Shown in pieces: positions 37,693 to 47,506 of a DNA stretch of 64,000 bases (position 1 is the first letter of the stretch; each line of letters opens with the position of its first letter). Source of the DNA: Serinibacter arcticus (GTDB lineage Bacteria; Actinomycetota; Actinomycetes; Actinomycetales; Beutenbergiaceae). Below the pieces are notes generated by a model. That model was given only the letters and a program-made list of their open reading frames with translations. It did no database searches and was not told the DNA's origin. Both the position numbers and the translations under genes were made by a program. Location of the stretch: the NCBI RefSeq assembly GCF_003121705.1, contig NZ_PYHR01000002.1:2914001-2978000 (forward strand). The letters are read 5' to 3'.

Positions 37693-38498
37693 GCACCGCC
37701 ACGACGGCGACGACGGCGCCGCCCGCCGTCGCCATCGCGGTTACCGGGGTGAAGAAGGCCTACGGCGACCTCCGGGTGCTCCGGGGCGTCGACCTCGCCG
37801 TCGCGCGCGGGAGCGTCCACGCCCTGCTCGGCTCGAACGGCGCCGGTAAGACCACGCTGGTCCGGATCCTCGCGACCCTCCTGCGCGCCGACGCGGGGAC
37901 CGCGGAGGTGAGCGGGTTCGACGTCGCGACCCGCGCCGAGGACGTGCGCCGCTCGATCAGCCTCACGGGCCAGTTCGCCGCCGTCGACGAGATCCTCACG
38001 GGGCGCGAGAACCTCGTGCTCGTCGCGCGGCTGCGCCACCTGGCCGATCCCGCCCCGATCGCCGACGCGATGCTCGCGCGGTTCGACCTCGTCGAGGCGG
38101 GTGCGCGGCCGGCGTCGACCTACTCGGGCGGGATGCGCCGTCGTCTCGACATCGCGATGAGCCTCATCGGTGACCCGCCCGTCGTCGTCCTCGACGAGCC
38201 GACCACGGGCCTGGACCCGCAGGCGCGCCTGGAGGTGTGGGCCACCGTGCGGCGGCTCGCGGAGGGCGGCACGACCGTGCTGCTCACCACGCAGCACCTG
38301 GAGGAGGCCGAGCAGCTCGCCGACCGGATCTCGATCCTGCACACCGGCCGGATCATCGCCGAGGGCTCGCTGGCGGAGCTCAAGGCGCTGTTCCCGCCGG
38401 CGACCGTCGAGTACGTGGAGAAGCAGCCGAGCCTCGAGGCTATCTTCCTCGCGATCACCGGGACCCCGGGCGGGGCCGACCCGAAGGAGCAGTCATGA
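37689..38498 (+). CDS. ABC exporter ATPase, DrrA-like
   Basis: 269 residues. Walker A GSNGAGKTTL, signature YSGGMRRRLDIAMSL, Walker B VVVLDEPTTGLDP and switch region TTQHLEEAEQL are all intact. C-terminal part carries the DrrA-type extension. Energises the permease encoded by the next gene, for export of a drug-like compound. GTGA overlap with DUF1048 and ATGA overlap with the permease indicate coupled translation. Confidence 0.93.
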   Translation: MSTATTATTAPPAVAIAVTGVKKAYGDLRVLRGVDLAVARGSVHALLGSNGAGKTTLVRILATLLRADAGTAEVSGFDVATRAEDVRRSISLTGQFAAVDEILTGRENLVLVARLRHLADPAPIADAMLARFDLVEAGARPASTYSGGMRRRLDIAMSLIGDPPVVVLDEPTTGLDPQARLEVWATVRRLAEGGTTVLLTTQHLEEAEQLADRISILHTGRIIAEGSLAELKALFPPATVEYVEKQPSLEAIFLAITGTPGGADPKEQS

Positions 38499-39256
38499 CC
38501 ACGCACGCCGTCGCCGACACCTCGGCGCTCACCGGCCGCTCGCTGCGCCACGTCCTGCGCAGCCCGGACACGATCATCACGACGGCGGTGATGCCGATCG
38601 CCTTCATGCTCCTGTTCGTCTACGTGTTCGGCGGGGCGATCGACACGGGCGTCGTCGCCTACGTCGACTACCTGCTGCCCGGGATCCTGCTCATCACGGT
38701 CGCCTCCGGCGTCGCGTACACGTCCTACCGGCTCTTCCTCGACCTCAAGGGCGGCATCCTCGAGCGGTTCCGATCGATGCCGATCGCGCGGTCGTCGGTC
38801 CTGTGGGCGCACGTGCTGACCTCGCTCGTGGCGAACCTGGTCTCGCTCGTGATGGTCGTGGGCGTCGCCCTGCTGATGGGTTTCCGCAGCGGCGCCGGGA
38901 TCGGGGCGTGGCTCGCCGTCGTCGGCATCCTGGCGCTGTTCACGCTCGCGCTGACGTGGCTCGCGGTGTTCGCCGGGCTGTCGGCCACGACGGTCGACGG
39001 CGCGAGCGCGTTCTCCTACCCGCTGATCCTCCTGCCGTTCATCAGCTCGGCGTTCGTGCCGACCGCGTCGATGCCCGGCCCCGTGCGGTGGTTCGCCGAG
39101 CACCAACCGGTGACGGCCGTCGTCGACACGCTGCTGGCGCTTTTCGGCGAGCAACCGGTGGGCGGGGACATCTGGGTGGCGCTGGCGTGGCTGGTCGGCG
39201 TGCTGGTGCTGGGCTACGTCCTGGCGAGCGTCACCTATCGCCGCAAGTTCGCCTGA
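38495..39256 (+). CDS. ABC-2 type permease, DrrB-like
   Basis: 253 residues, six membrane segments. Opening RSLRHVLRSPDTIITTAVMP and the loop DLKGGILERFRSMPIARSS are typical of DrrB/ABC-2 permeases. Works with the DrrA-like ATPase; last gene of the operon, followed by a long hairpin. The exported compound cannot be deduced. Confidence 0.92.
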   Translation: MTTHAVADTSALTGRSLRHVLRSPDTIITTAVMPIAFMLLFVYVFGGAIDTGVVAYVDYLLPGILLITVASGVAYTSYRLFLDLKGGILERFRSMPIARSSVLWAHVLTSLVANLVSLVMVVGVALLMGFRSGAGIGAWLAVVGILALFTLALTWLAVFAGLSATTVDGASAFSYPLILLPFISSAFVPTASMPGPVRWFAEHQPVTAVVDTLLALFGEQPVGGDIWVALAWLVGVLVLGYVLASVTYRRKFA

Positions 39257-39272
39257 CCCTCCCCTGTCACGC

Positions 39273-39325
39273 GAGAACGCTCCTCGCTGCTGTATCCACG
39301 GGATACGGCAGCGAGGAGCGTTCTC
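39273..39325. repeat. Long intergenic palindrome, permease / pgm (convergent)
   Basis: GAGAACGCTCCTCGCTGCTG... (39273-39297) and its complement (39301-39325) pair at 24 of 25 positions with a 3-base apex. Probably acts as a bidirectional terminator, although it lacks a T-run and starts with the GAGAACG arm shared by other palindromes in the window. Confidence 0.8.
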
Positions 39326-39336
39326 AGCGGGCTGTG

Positions 39337-41016
39337 TCAGCCGATCGCGTCGGCGACGACGGCGCGGGCGGCGTCCTGCACCTGCTCCAGGTGGTCGGCG
39401 GAGACGAAGCTCTCCGCATAGATCTTGTAGACGTCCTCGGTGCCGGACGGCCGGGCGGCGAACCACGCGTTCGCCGTCGTGACCTTGAGGCCGCCGATCG
39501 CGGCGCCGTTGCCGGGCGCGGTCACGAGCCGACCGGTGATGTCCTCGCCGGCGAGCGTCGTGGCCGTGACGGCGTCGGCCGACAGGTCCTTCAGCTTGGC
39601 CTTCTCCTCGCGGGTGGCGACGGCGTCGACGCGGGCGTACCAGGACTCCCCGTGCTTCTCGACGAGCGTCGCGTGGTAGGCCGAGGGCGACTCGCCCGTC
39701 GTCGCGACGATCTCCGCGGCGAGCAGGTCGAGGATGAACCCGTCCTTGTCGGTGGTCCACACGGTGCCGTTGCGGCGCAGGAACGACGCGCCCGCGCTCT
39801 CCTCGCCGCCGAAGCCCATCGAGGTGTCGAGCAGGCCCTCGGCGAAGTACTTGAAGCCGACTGGCGTCTCGATGAGCGGGCGGCCGAGGTCGGCCGCGAC
39901 CTTGTCGATGAGCGAGGAGGAGACGAGAGTCTTGCCGATGCCCGAGTTCGGCGACCACCCCGTGCGGTTGCGGAAGAGGTAGTCGATCGCGACGGCGAGG
40001 AAGTGGTTCGGGTTCATCAGCCCGCCGTCGGGCGTGACGATGCCGTGACGGTCGGCGTCGCCGTCGTTGCCGGTCGCGAGGTCGTACTTTCCGGCGTTCG
40101 TCGAGCCGGGCGCCATCAGCTCGCGCAGCGAGGCCATCGCGTAGGGGGAGGAGCAGTCCATGCGGATCTTGCCGTCCCAGTCGAGCGTCATGAACGAGAA
40201 CTGGGGGTCGGGCTCGGGGTGGACGACCGTGAGGTCGAGGCCGTAGCGCTCGCCGATCTCGGCCCAGTAGTCGACGGCGGCGCCGCCCAGGGTGTCGGCC
40301 GCGATGCGGACGCCGGCGGCGCGGATCGCCTCGAGGTCGATGACGGAGTCGAGGTCGTCGACGTACGTCGTCATGAAGTCGTGCTTGATGACGAGCTCGT
40401 GCTCGACGGCGCGCTCGAACGGGATCCGCTCGATGGAGGCGAGGCCGTCGCGGACCAGCTCGTTGGCGCGGCGCGCGATCCAGCCGGTGACGTCGCCGCC
40501 CGCCGGGCCGCCGTCGGTGCCGTTGTACTTGATGCCGCCGTCGGTGGGCGGGTTGTGCGACGGCGTGATGACGATGCCGTCCGCGATGCCCGGTCCCGCG
40601 GTGCGCACGCCCTCGGACGTCGCCGCGCCGTTGTGCAGCAGGATCGAGTGCGAGACGGCGGGCGTCGGGGTGGAGGAGTCGCGGGCGTCGACGCGGACCT
40701 GGATCCCGGCGGCGACGAGCACCTCCACGACGGTGCGCTGCGCCGGCTCGGACAGCGCGTGCGTGTCGCGGCCCAGGTAGAGCGGGCCGTCGATGCCCTG
40801 GTTGCGGCGGAACTCCACGACGGCGGCGGCGATCGCGGCCACGTGAGTCTCGGTGAAGGAGCCGTTGAGGCTCGTGCCGCGGTGGCCAGAGGTCCCGAAG
40901 ACCACCTGCTGCACCGGATCGGCGACGTCGGGCACCAGGTCGTAGTACAGACCGACGAGGCGGTCGACGTCGATGAGGTCCTCAGGCTGGGCGATCTGGC
41001 CGGCGCGACTGTGCAT
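39337..41016 (-). CDS. pgm: Phosphoglucomutase (alpha-D-glucose phosphate-specific)
   Basis: 559 residues. Converts glucose 1-phosphate and glucose 6-phosphate. The start has FGTSGHRG; the active-site phosphoserine loop is ITPSHNPP near residue 150, where Ser-His-Asn-Pro is intact; the metal loop NDGDADRHG is near 318; the C-terminal phosphate-binding loop is [15 protein letters not shown]. Full length for the Pgm (not ManB) subfamily. Monocistronic. Confidence 0.96.
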   Translation of the reverse strand: MHSRAGQIAQPEDLIDVDRLVGLYYDLVPDVADPVQQVVFGTSGHRGTSLNGSFTETHVAAIAAAVVEFRRNQGIDGPLYLGRDTHALSEPAQRTVVEVLVAAGIQVRVDARDSSTPTPAVSHSILLHNGAATSEGVRTAGPGIADGIVITPSHNPPTDGGIKYNGTDGGPAGGDVTGWIARRANELVRDGLASIERIPFERAVEHELVIKHDFMTTYVDDLDSVIDLEAIRAAGVRIAADTLGGAAVDYWAEIGERYGLDLTVVHPEPDPQFSFMTLDWDGKIRMDCSSPYAMASLRELMAPGSTNAGKYDLATGNDGDADRHGIVTPDGGLMNPNHFLAVAIDYLFRNRTGWSPNSGIGKTLVSSSLIDKVAADLGRPLIETPVGFKYFAEGLLDTSMGFGGEESAGASFLRRNGTVWTTDKDGFILDLLAAEIVATTGESPSAYHATLVEKHGESWYARVDAVATREEKAKLKDLSADAVTATTLAGEDITGRLVTAPGNGAAIGGLKVTTANAWFAARPSGTEDVYKIYAESFVSADHLEQVQDAARAVVADAIG

Positions 41017-41069
41017 GCCTCGATCCTGCCAGTAACGGGGGGGTCGGCGTCAGGGGTGTTCGCGACCCG

Positions 41070-41633
41070 TCACGAGGCCGAGGGGCTGTGGCCCGGTCGG
41101 CGATCGGGACCGGGACCCAGCGCCGTCGGCCAGCGCCGCGCGAGCCAGGTCTCCCACCCCTCGTCGGGCGCGAGGAGGTCGTACCGGCCGGCGAGCTCGT
41201 CGGCGTCCGGCACGTCGAGGAACGTGCGCCACTCGTCGAGCTCGGCCTGCGTGAAGGGCCAGGTCCGGTCGGGCGTCTCGCGCCAGCGCTGCGCGACGCG
41301 GACCGCCTGCGTGTCCCGGTCGACGTCGACGTAGATCGTGCGCGGGGTGGCCCCGATCGTGCCGGCCAACCACGCGAGCGAACGCCGCTCGTCACGACCC
41401 CAGAGGCCGAAGTCGAGGATCACCGAAGTCCCCGCTTGCAGGATCTCGACCGCGGTCCAGACGAGCCGACCCTCCAGAACGTCGCGCTTCCCGTCCGGGT
41501 CCGAGGCGCCGAAGAGCGGTCCCATCCACTCGTCGGGGCTGAGTCGAACGGCGCCGGTGGCGGCCGCGAGAGACGTCGCGTGCGTCGTCTTCCCGGCGCC
41601 GACGTGGCCGACCATGAGGAGGAGCTCGGGCAT
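41070..41633 (-). CDS. P-loop kinase / AAA family ATP-binding protein
   Basis: 187 residues. Walker A VGHVGAGKTTHA at the N-terminus, a DEWM motif near 30, a Walker-B-like VILDFGLWGRDERRS near 70, and a C-terminal lid with Arg residues (RWRETPD). This is the pattern of small zeta-toxin/chloramphenicol-kinase-like enzymes that phosphorylate small molecules. No antitoxin-like partner is adjacent, so a toxin role is unlikely. Divergent from the DUF5926 gene. Confidence 0.8.
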   Translation of the reverse strand: MPELLLMVGHVGAGKTTHATSLAAATGAVRLSPDEWMGPLFGASDPDGKRDVLEGRLVWTAVEILQAGTSVILDFGLWGRDERRSLAWLAGTIGATPRTIYVDVDRDTQAVRVAQRWRETPDRTWPFTQAELDEWRTFLDVPDADELAGRYDLLAPDEGWETWLARRWPTALGPGPDRRPGHSPSAS

Positions 41634-41639
41634 CGGCCC

Positions 41640-41645
41640 ACGATA
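41640..41645 (-). promoter_or_regulatory. -10-like box of leaderless start (P-loop kinase)
   Basis: Minus-strand TATCGT, 6 bases, ATG 41633. Confidence 0.45.
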
Positions 41646-41737
41646 GGTCGCGGGGGTCGGGCCCGAGGAGCGTATCGGTCTCGAGGGCGGCGGGAGGTGC
41701 GCGGGCGCGCCCGGCGGGCGTCCGGCCGCGTGGCAAC

Positions 41738-41743
41738 TAGGCT
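41738..41743 (+). promoter_or_regulatory. -10-like box of leaderless start (DUF5926 gene)
   Basis: TAGGCT, 8 bases, ATG 41752. Confidence 0.45.
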
Positions 41744-41751
41744 GGTGGCCC

Positions 41752-42678
41752 ATGGCCAAGAAGAACCGTCCGGGTAACCGTCCTGCCGCCTCGACGCGCC
41801 CCGGCAGCAAGCCGTCGACCGTCCCGCCGCAGCCGCCGAAGCCCAAGCGTCAGCTCGCCCCGTTCGTCGCCCGCCCCTTCGAGGGCCTGCCGAACGAGGC
41901 CGACTGGGTCGCGATGCGCGAGATCGTCCCCGCCGCCTCCGCCGTCGTCCGCACCACGAAGGAGCACGGCGCCCGCGAGGTCACGATCGTGAGCCTCCTG
42001 CCCGACATGCTCCCCGCCCTCCACCGCGAGGACGGCGTGATCCTCGTCGCGCTGCAGACCGTCGGCACCAGCGGTGACGCGAGCCGCGACGTCGCCGACG
42101 CCCTCCTCCAGGCTCTCGAGCTCGAGGCCGGCGCGGGTCTCGGCTCGGTCGACCTGCCCGAGGCCGGTCCGCGTCTGCAGGACATCCTCGACCTGGACGC
42201 CCCGTTCGAGGTGACCGTGCACGACACCTTCGACTACTGGGTCACCGAGGCCGAGAAGTCCGACGACGAGGTGCAGCACGCCCTCGAGAGCGCCAACGAG
42301 ATGATCGTCCCGACGGTCGCCGTCGAGGTCCCCAAGGGTCTCGGCGCCGCGTACTGGTGCCGCATGAACGGCAAGGAGTTCCTGCGCTGGTCGGTGCCCG
42401 CCGAGGAGGAGGTCACGCTCGACGCCCTGGCCCGCCTGCAGGCCGCGCGCACGTCCTCGCTCGACGACGACGCCCGCGTCATCGGCGCGTTCCGCACCTG
42501 CGGCGTGCTCGTGCCGGTCTGGGAGCTCGCCCGCGGCACCGAGGCGGACGAGCTGGCCGACGCCGTCGCCGCCCTCGGCGCCCGGCTGCAGGACGCGCTC
42601 GACACGACAGACCCGCTCACGTCGGACCAGCGCCGCGCACGCGCCGGCCTCGTCTCGCGACAGGTCAACCTCCGCTAA
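41752..42678 (+). CDS. DUF5926 family protein
   Basis: 308 residues. Lys/Pro-rich disordered N-terminus (AKKNRPGNRPAAS), then a soluble domain with PFEGLPNEADWVAMREIVPA and HDTFDYWV that fits DUF5926, a family confined to actinobacteria. No membrane segment. Activity unknown. Followed 43 bases later by a glycosyltransferase with its own -10 box, a pairing that I believe is common in this group. Confidence 0.82.
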   Translation: MAKKNRPGNRPAASTRPGSKPSTVPPQPPKPKRQLAPFVARPFEGLPNEADWVAMREIVPAASAVVRTTKEHGAREVTIVSLLPDMLPALHREDGVILVALQTVGTSGDASRDVADALLQALELEAGAGLGSVDLPEAGPRLQDILDLDAPFEVTVHDTFDYWVTEAEKSDDEVQHALESANEMIVPTVAVEVPKGLGAAYWCRMNGKEFLRWSVPAEEEVTLDALARLQAARTSSLDDDARVIGAFRTCGVLVPVWELARGTEADELADAVAALGARLQDALDTTDPLTSDQRRARAGLVSRQVNLR

Positions 42679-42709
42679 AGGGTTGGGTAGGCCAGGGGCA
42701 AAGGCTGGG

Positions 42710-42715
42710 TAGGGT
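42710..42715 (+). promoter_or_regulatory. -10-like box of leaderless start (GT2 gene)
   Basis: TAGGGT, 6 bases, GTG 42722. Two further GGGTAGG repeats lie just upstream (42685-42711). Confidence 0.45.
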
Positions 42716-42721
42716 AGACCT

Positions 42722-43531
42722 GTGGATGCAGACACGGCTTCGAACCGCGATCCGTTGCGCGTCGTCCGTGCGAGGGGCGTCAGCGCACGGGTAGCCGCCG
42801 AGGGCGGTGCCGCCGCGCGCAGCCAGCGTGTCGCCGCGATCATCCCCGCCAAGGACGAGTCCGCCCGGATCGCGGCCACGATCCGGTCGGCCCGCTCGAT
42901 CCCGAACGTCGACATCGTGCTCGTCGTCGACGACGGCAGCGAGGACGACACCCAGCACATCGCGCGGGCGGCGGGCGCCGTCGTCGTGCGCCACTCGCAC
43001 AACCGCGGCAAGGCGTCCGCGATGGAGACCGGTGCCGCCGTCGCGGCCATGCGGGACGCCGACGGCGAGCCGCCGCGCCTCCTGCTGTTCATCGACGCCG
43101 ACCTCGGCGACACGGCCGTGAACACCGCACCGCTCGTCCCGCCGGTGCTGGCCGGGAAGGCCGACCTCGCCGTCGCGGTCCTCCCGCCGCAGGCCGGGGC
43201 CGGGGGCCACGGCATCGTGCTCGGCCTGGCGCGCAAGGCGATCCACGCCGTCTCCGGGTGGACGCCGAAGGCACCGCTCTCGGGTCAGCGCTGCATCACG
43301 CGCGAGGCCTTCGAGGCCGCGACGCCGCTGGCCCGCGGTTGGGGCGTCGAGACCGGCATGACGCTCGACCTGCTGGAGCAGGGCTTCGGCGTGGTCGAGG
43401 TGCCGTGCGACCTCAAGCACCGCCCGAGCGGCTCCGACCTGCGGGGATACCTCCACCGGGCCTCGCAGTACCGCGACATCGCGCTGGCGATCGCGGTCCG
43501 CCGCGTGCGGCGCTACCCCGCCGAGCGCTGA
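42722..43531 (+). CDS. Glycosyltransferase family 2
   Basis: 269 residues. GT-A fold: VAAIIPAKDES, the nucleotide-binding VVDDGSEDDT, HNRGKASAME, and the metal site LLFIDADLGD are all present. No membrane segment. Resembles glucosyl-3-phosphoglycerate synthase-like or dolichyl-phosphate-sugar synthase-like actinobacterial GT2 enzymes; the acceptor is not predictable. Converges with the large membrane protein gene across three inverted repeats. Confidence 0.85.
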   Translation: MDADTASNRDPLRVVRARGVSARVAAEGGAAARSQRVAAIIPAKDESARIAATIRSARSIPNVDIVLVVDDGSEDDTQHIARAAGAVVVRHSHNRGKASAMETGAAVAAMRDADGEPPRLLLFIDADLGDTAVNTAPLVPPVLAGKADLAVAVLPPQAGAGGHGIVLGLARKAIHAVSGWTPKAPLSGQRCITREAFEAATPLARGWGVETGMTLDLLEQGFGVVEVPCDLKHRPSGSDLRGYLHRASQYRDIALAIAVRRVRRYPAER

Positions 43532-43594
43532 GCTGCGGGGGCGGCGGCCGCTCTTCGCCGTCGTGATCCTCCGCCCCACCGTTCCCTCCCACAC

Positions 43595-43650
43595 CGCTGC
43601 TGCGCTGGTAGCGGTTGACGGGGTCGTATCCGCAACTGCCGCAGCAGCGG
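43595..43650. repeat. Intergenic inverted repeat 1 (GT2 / membrane protein)
   Basis: CCGCTGCTGCG (43595-43605) pairs with CGCAGCAGCGG (43640-43650). The right arm with its flank resembles the right arm at 43802-43825. First of three in the 310-base gap 43532-43841, which holds no gene. Confidence 0.7.
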
Positions 43651-43694
43651 TCTGGGGAGGGGTCGGGATCGGCTGATGGCCTGCGGCCCGACGG

Positions 43695-43750
43695 CGACTG
43701 GCGCGTCTCGCGCGGATCGGCGGCGGTATCCGCGCCAGGTGCGCCAGTCG
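43695..43750. repeat. Intergenic inverted repeat 2
   Basis: CGACTGGCGC (43695-43704) and GCGCCAGTCG (43741-43750), perfect 10-bp arms. Shares CTGGCGC with repeat 3. Confidence 0.65.
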
Positions 43751-43766
43751 TGACTCCGTCCCCTGA

Positions 43767-43825
43767 ACGACTGCTGCGCCAGCTGCGGATACGTGTGGCG
43801 GATCCGCAACTGGCGCAGCAGTCGT
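43767..43825. repeat. Intergenic inverted repeat 3
   Basis: Arms 43767-43790 and 43802-43825 pair at 23 of 24 positions (outer part ACGACTGCTGCGCCAG), loop 11 bases. Immediately before the stop of the membrane protein gene; may stop transcription from both sides. Confidence 0.8.
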
Positions 43826-43841
43826 CTGGGGTCCGGCGGTG

Positions 43842-46438
43842 TCAGCGGGTCGGGTCGGCGGGTCCGGGGTCGGCAGGGGCGACGGCGTCGGCCTCGTTGT
43901 CCGACGACGACTCACCCGCCTCACCGGCCACCTCCCCACCCGCCGGCAGCGTCAGCATCCAGCTCGCGCACGCCGCCAGCAGCAGCGGCACCGCCACGGC
44001 CACCCCGTACGCGGGGATCGCAATCCCCGAGTCGTTGACCGCGAAGCCGATCCCGAGCACCACCGCGAGCGCGACGAGCCCCGGGCGCAGCATCGGCGCG
44101 ACGGTCCCCATCTGCGAGATCGGCGCCCCCGAGCTCAGCCACGAGAACTTGCCGCCGCCGGGCGAGGTGATCGCCGTCCGCAGCGGCCTGGCCAGCACGA
44201 ACACGACCAGCGCGACGCCGGTGATCGCCAGGATCGTCAGCGGCCGGTTGTTCGCGAGGATCCGCAGGTTGGCCTCGAGCTTGCGTAGCACGACCTCCCA
44301 CGCGCCGCCGTCGAACAGCGTCGCGATGAAGCTGCCCAGGTGCGAGCGTTCGCTCGCGGGCCGCAGGTAGTCGACGTAGGCGAACGCGAACGTCGCCAGC
44401 CCCGCGCCGCCCAGCACGAGCACCACGCGCTTCCACGTGATGCGGATCCCGGCAGCCATCAGCGAGAGCAGCGCGAACGCCGGCAGGATCGCGGGCGGAC
44501 CGCCGAAGTCGGCGCCGATCGACGGGGCGCCGTCGACCACGGCCGCCACCACCCCGATGACGGCGATGATCCCGGCGGCGAGCCAGCGCCGCCCCCGCCG
44601 CACCAGCGGGTTGGTGATCGCCACGGACAGCAGCACGCACGCCGTCGCGAACAGGGCGAACGCCGTGTTGTTGAAGCCGTAGAACCGCCCGGCCACCAGC
44701 ACCGGCACACCCATCACGGCCGAGAGCTGCAGCGTGGCTCCGGTCGCGATGTCGACCAGGAGGACGACGGCGGTGAGGCCCGCCACGATGCCGAGCGGCG
44801 TGAGGATCTGGTGCCGCCACGGTCGGGCGAGCGCGATCGCCGTCACGACAGCGATGATCGCGAGCGTCACGCCGGCCAGCCCCAGCGACGGGGAGTCCAC
44901 CCGCCACCACGGCACGAGGTTGGCGAGATAGGTCGAGACGGGCAGCGAGGCCATCGCGACGGCGACGACGCGCAGCGCGCGCAGCACGTGCGGCCGCACG
45001 TGCGAGAGCGGGACGCCGCGGCCCTCGAGCTTCATCCAGCGGGCGACGGCGGCGCCCGTCCGCGTCGCGGCGGGCCGGCTCAGGCCGAGCGCGACGCCGG
45101 CGTACAGGGCGACGTTGAGGACGACCACGAGCAGGTAGAACGGCGCGACGATCGGCCGCATCGCCTGGGCGTGCCGCTCGGCGTCGACGAGGCCTTCGAT
45201 CCGGTCGGCCCCGGCGGCCGCGTCCACCCCACCCTCGAGCACGCGCGGGGGCGAGCCGATCACGGCGGCCCGCGACGCCGTCGCGAGGTCGGTGATGCCG
45301 GAGGCGTCGAGGAACGCGGGCAGCAGGTCGGTGCTCTGCACGTACCCGGGCTGGCGCGTGGAGGTGGTGGTGAGGATGCCGTGCGTCAGGTCGGGCTGGC
45401 CGGCGACGAACGCCGGGCCGGTCGCGGCGAGCACCTGCATCGCGGGCGAGCGACCCGAGTCGGCGAGCGAGACGACGACGGTCGTGGTCGCGTCCGTGCC
45501 GGTCTCCGCGATGCCCGCGAGCGCGGCGGCGACGTTGGCCTCCACCAGCGCGACCTGCTGCGCGCGGTACAGCTCGGGGTTCGGGGGCGGCGACGGTGTG
45601 GGCGTCTCGACGGGCTCGGCACCGTCGGTCCCCAGGGACTCCTCGGGCGGCGCCGGCCGGGCGAAGTCCCGGATCTCGCCGGCGTCGACGACCACGACGC
45701 TCGTCGTCGCGACGGCGTCGCTCACCAGCGCGGTGAGGTCGGTGGGCTCCGTGGGGCGGGGAACGGCGGTGGCGGCCAGCGTCCCGTCGGGGAGCGCGAG
45801 GGCGATGGCGGCGCCGGGGCCGATCGCCGTCGCGCCGATGCCGGCCTCCCGGAGCTCGTCGCCCCAGAGGCCGAGCACGGTCCCGAACGACGACGCGTCG
45901 GCCGCCTCGAGGTAGTCGGGCCAGCCGGGGACGGCGCCGCCCACGCCGTCGAGCGCCGAGACCGTCTCCGCGAGCGGGCGGCACGCGAGGCGCGAGGCGT
46001 CGGTGGTGCGCTCCTCGAGCGGCAGGTCGGCGGCGCGGGCGCCGGAGCTCAGCGCGAGCCAGCCGTCCACGGGGCACGTGCTGGAGCGCACGGAACGGAC
46101 GGTGAGGTTGCTGATCGCGCCGTCGACACCCAGCTGCCAGAGCGCCGGCGTGGCCTCGGGATCGACGTCGTCCCAGGTCAGTCCCGTGACGCCGAGGACG
46201 ACCAGGCGACCGGGGTCGGCGGTCGGCGGCTGCGCGGGGCTGACGCGGGGGCGGGCGCGTTCGGGGCGGGCGCATTCGGGGCAGCGGCTGCCGCCGGCGC
46301 CCCGATCACGGCGACGAAGAAGCCGGAGAGCGTGGTCAGCAGGAGAGCCAGGATGCCGACGACCGCGGCGGTGACCGTGATGCGTCGTCGGCGGGCGGCC
46401 CGGCGTTCCCAGGGCGTCTGGTGGTTGGGCAAAGGCAC
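43842..46438 (-). CDS. Large membrane protein with AlkP-like extracellular domain (frameshifted)
   Basis: About 865 residues if one missing base in the G-run 46247-46251 is restored. The first membrane segment (VVGILALLLTTLSGFFVAVIG) starts at GTG 46438 in one frame; all that follows, from VSPAQPPTADPG, is in another frame with no start codon before 46091. After the signal segment comes an alkaline-phosphatase/sulfatase-like domain (LVVLGVTGLTWDDVDPEATP; CPVDGWLALSSG) and then about ten membrane segments (from about residue 420). A conserved actinobacterial membrane protein; possible role in envelope polymer export or modification, but this is not established. Confidence 0.75.
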
Positions 46439-46444
46439 CCTGCC

Positions 46445-46450
46445 AGGGTA
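46445..46450 (-). promoter_or_regulatory. -10-like box of leaderless start (large membrane protein)
   Basis: Minus-strand TACCCT, 6 bases, GTG 46438. Supports the start that requires the frameshift. Confidence 0.45.
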
Positions 46451-46516
46451 CGGGGGCGATAGTGTCGGCCCGCCTGGGATCCCGGGCGCAACCGCTTGAG
46501 ATGACGGGGAGATGCT

Positions 46517-47482
46517 GTGGAGAACGCCCAGGCCCGACCGGCTGCCGAGCGCTACGCCTTCCTCGGTCCGGCGGGCACGTTCACCGAGGCAGCGCTGCTC
46601 CAGGTGGCGCCCGGCTCCGTCCACCAGCCGATGCCCGACGTCGTCACGGCGCTCGACGCCGTCCGTCGCGGCGAGGCGGACCGCGCCGTCGTCCCGATCG
46701 AGAACTCGGTCGAGGGCGGGGTGTCCGCGACGCTCGACGCCCTGACCTCCGGCGACCCGCTCGTGGTGGTCGGCGAGGTGCTCGTGGAGATCTCGTTCGT
46801 GCTGGTCGCGCGGCCGGGCACCCGCCTCGAGGACGTCCGCTACGTCGCCACGCACCCCCACGCCTGGGCCCAGTGCCGCGGCACGCTCGCGCGCCTCGTG
46901 CCCGGTGTGCAGCACCTGCCCGCGACGTCGACCGCGGCCGGGGCCGCGCTGCTCGTGGAGCACGACGGCGTGGAGGAGCTGGGCTTCGAGGCCGCGCTGG
47001 TCGCGGCGCACTCCGCCGCGGCGACCGGTCTGGAGGTGCTGGCCGAGGGGGTCGAGGACCGCATCGGCGCGGTGACGCGCTTCGTGGTCGTGGCGCGGCC
47101 CGGCGTCGTGCCTCCGCGCACGGGCGCCGACAAGACGACGCTGCTGGTCCACCTCCCGCACGACGACGCCGGTGCGCTCCTGACGATGCTCGAGCAGTTC
47201 GCGGCGCGCGGGGTGAACCTGTCGCGCATCGAGTCGCGCCCGATCGGCGACGCCCTCGGGCGGTACGCGTTCTCGATCGACGCCGACGGTCACCTCGCGG
47301 ACGAGCGCGTGGCCGCGACCCTCATCGGGCTGCACCGCGTGTGCCCGTTCGTCCTGTTCCTCGGGTCGTACCCGCGGGCCGACATGTTGCCGACGACGGT
47401 GGCGGCCGGGACGTCGGACGACGCGTTCGCCGCGGCCCACGCGTGGGTCGCGGGACTGCGGGCGGGGCTCGACGAGGCGTAG
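46517..47482 (+). CDS. pheA: Prephenate dehydratase
   Basis: 321 residues. Converts prephenate to phenylpyruvate in phenylalanine synthesis. FLGPAGTFTEAAL opens the catalytic domain, VVPIENSVEGGV is the substrate loop, and the conserved TRF is present as AVTRFVVV. An ACT regulatory domain follows (about 205-285) with the Phe-binding motif GVNLSRIESRP. GTG start after GGGGAG. Full length. Confidence 0.95.
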   Translation: MENAQARPAAERYAFLGPAGTFTEAALLQVAPGSVHQPMPDVVTALDAVRRGEADRAVVPIENSVEGGVSATLDALTSGDPLVVVGEVLVEISFVLVARPGTRLEDVRYVATHPHAWAQCRGTLARLVPGVQHLPATSTAAGAALLVEHDGVEELGFEAALVAAHSAAATGLEVLAEGVEDRIGAVTRFVVVARPGVVPPRTGADKTTLLVHLPHDDAGALLTMLEQFAARGVNLSRIESRPIGDALGRYAFSIDADGHLADERVAATLIGLHRVCPFVLFLGSYPRADMLPTTVAAGTSDDAFAAAHAWVAGLRAGLDEA

Positions 47483-47506
47483 CTCCCGGTCAGGACGACG
47501 AGAAGC

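Noticed and set aside
36984-39256. Antibiotic biosynthesis cluster around the DrrAB-like exporter
   Set aside because: The padR-DUF1048-ABC module is a free-standing resistance/export operon; no biosynthetic genes flank it.
41070-41633. Zeta-type toxin
   Set aside because: P-loop and size fit, but no epsilon-like antitoxin or other small partner is adjacent, and the gene has its own promoter-like box facing away from a housekeeping gene.
43532-43841. CRISPR array
   Set aside because: The repeats are inverted, of different sequence and irregular spacing; there are no cas genes.
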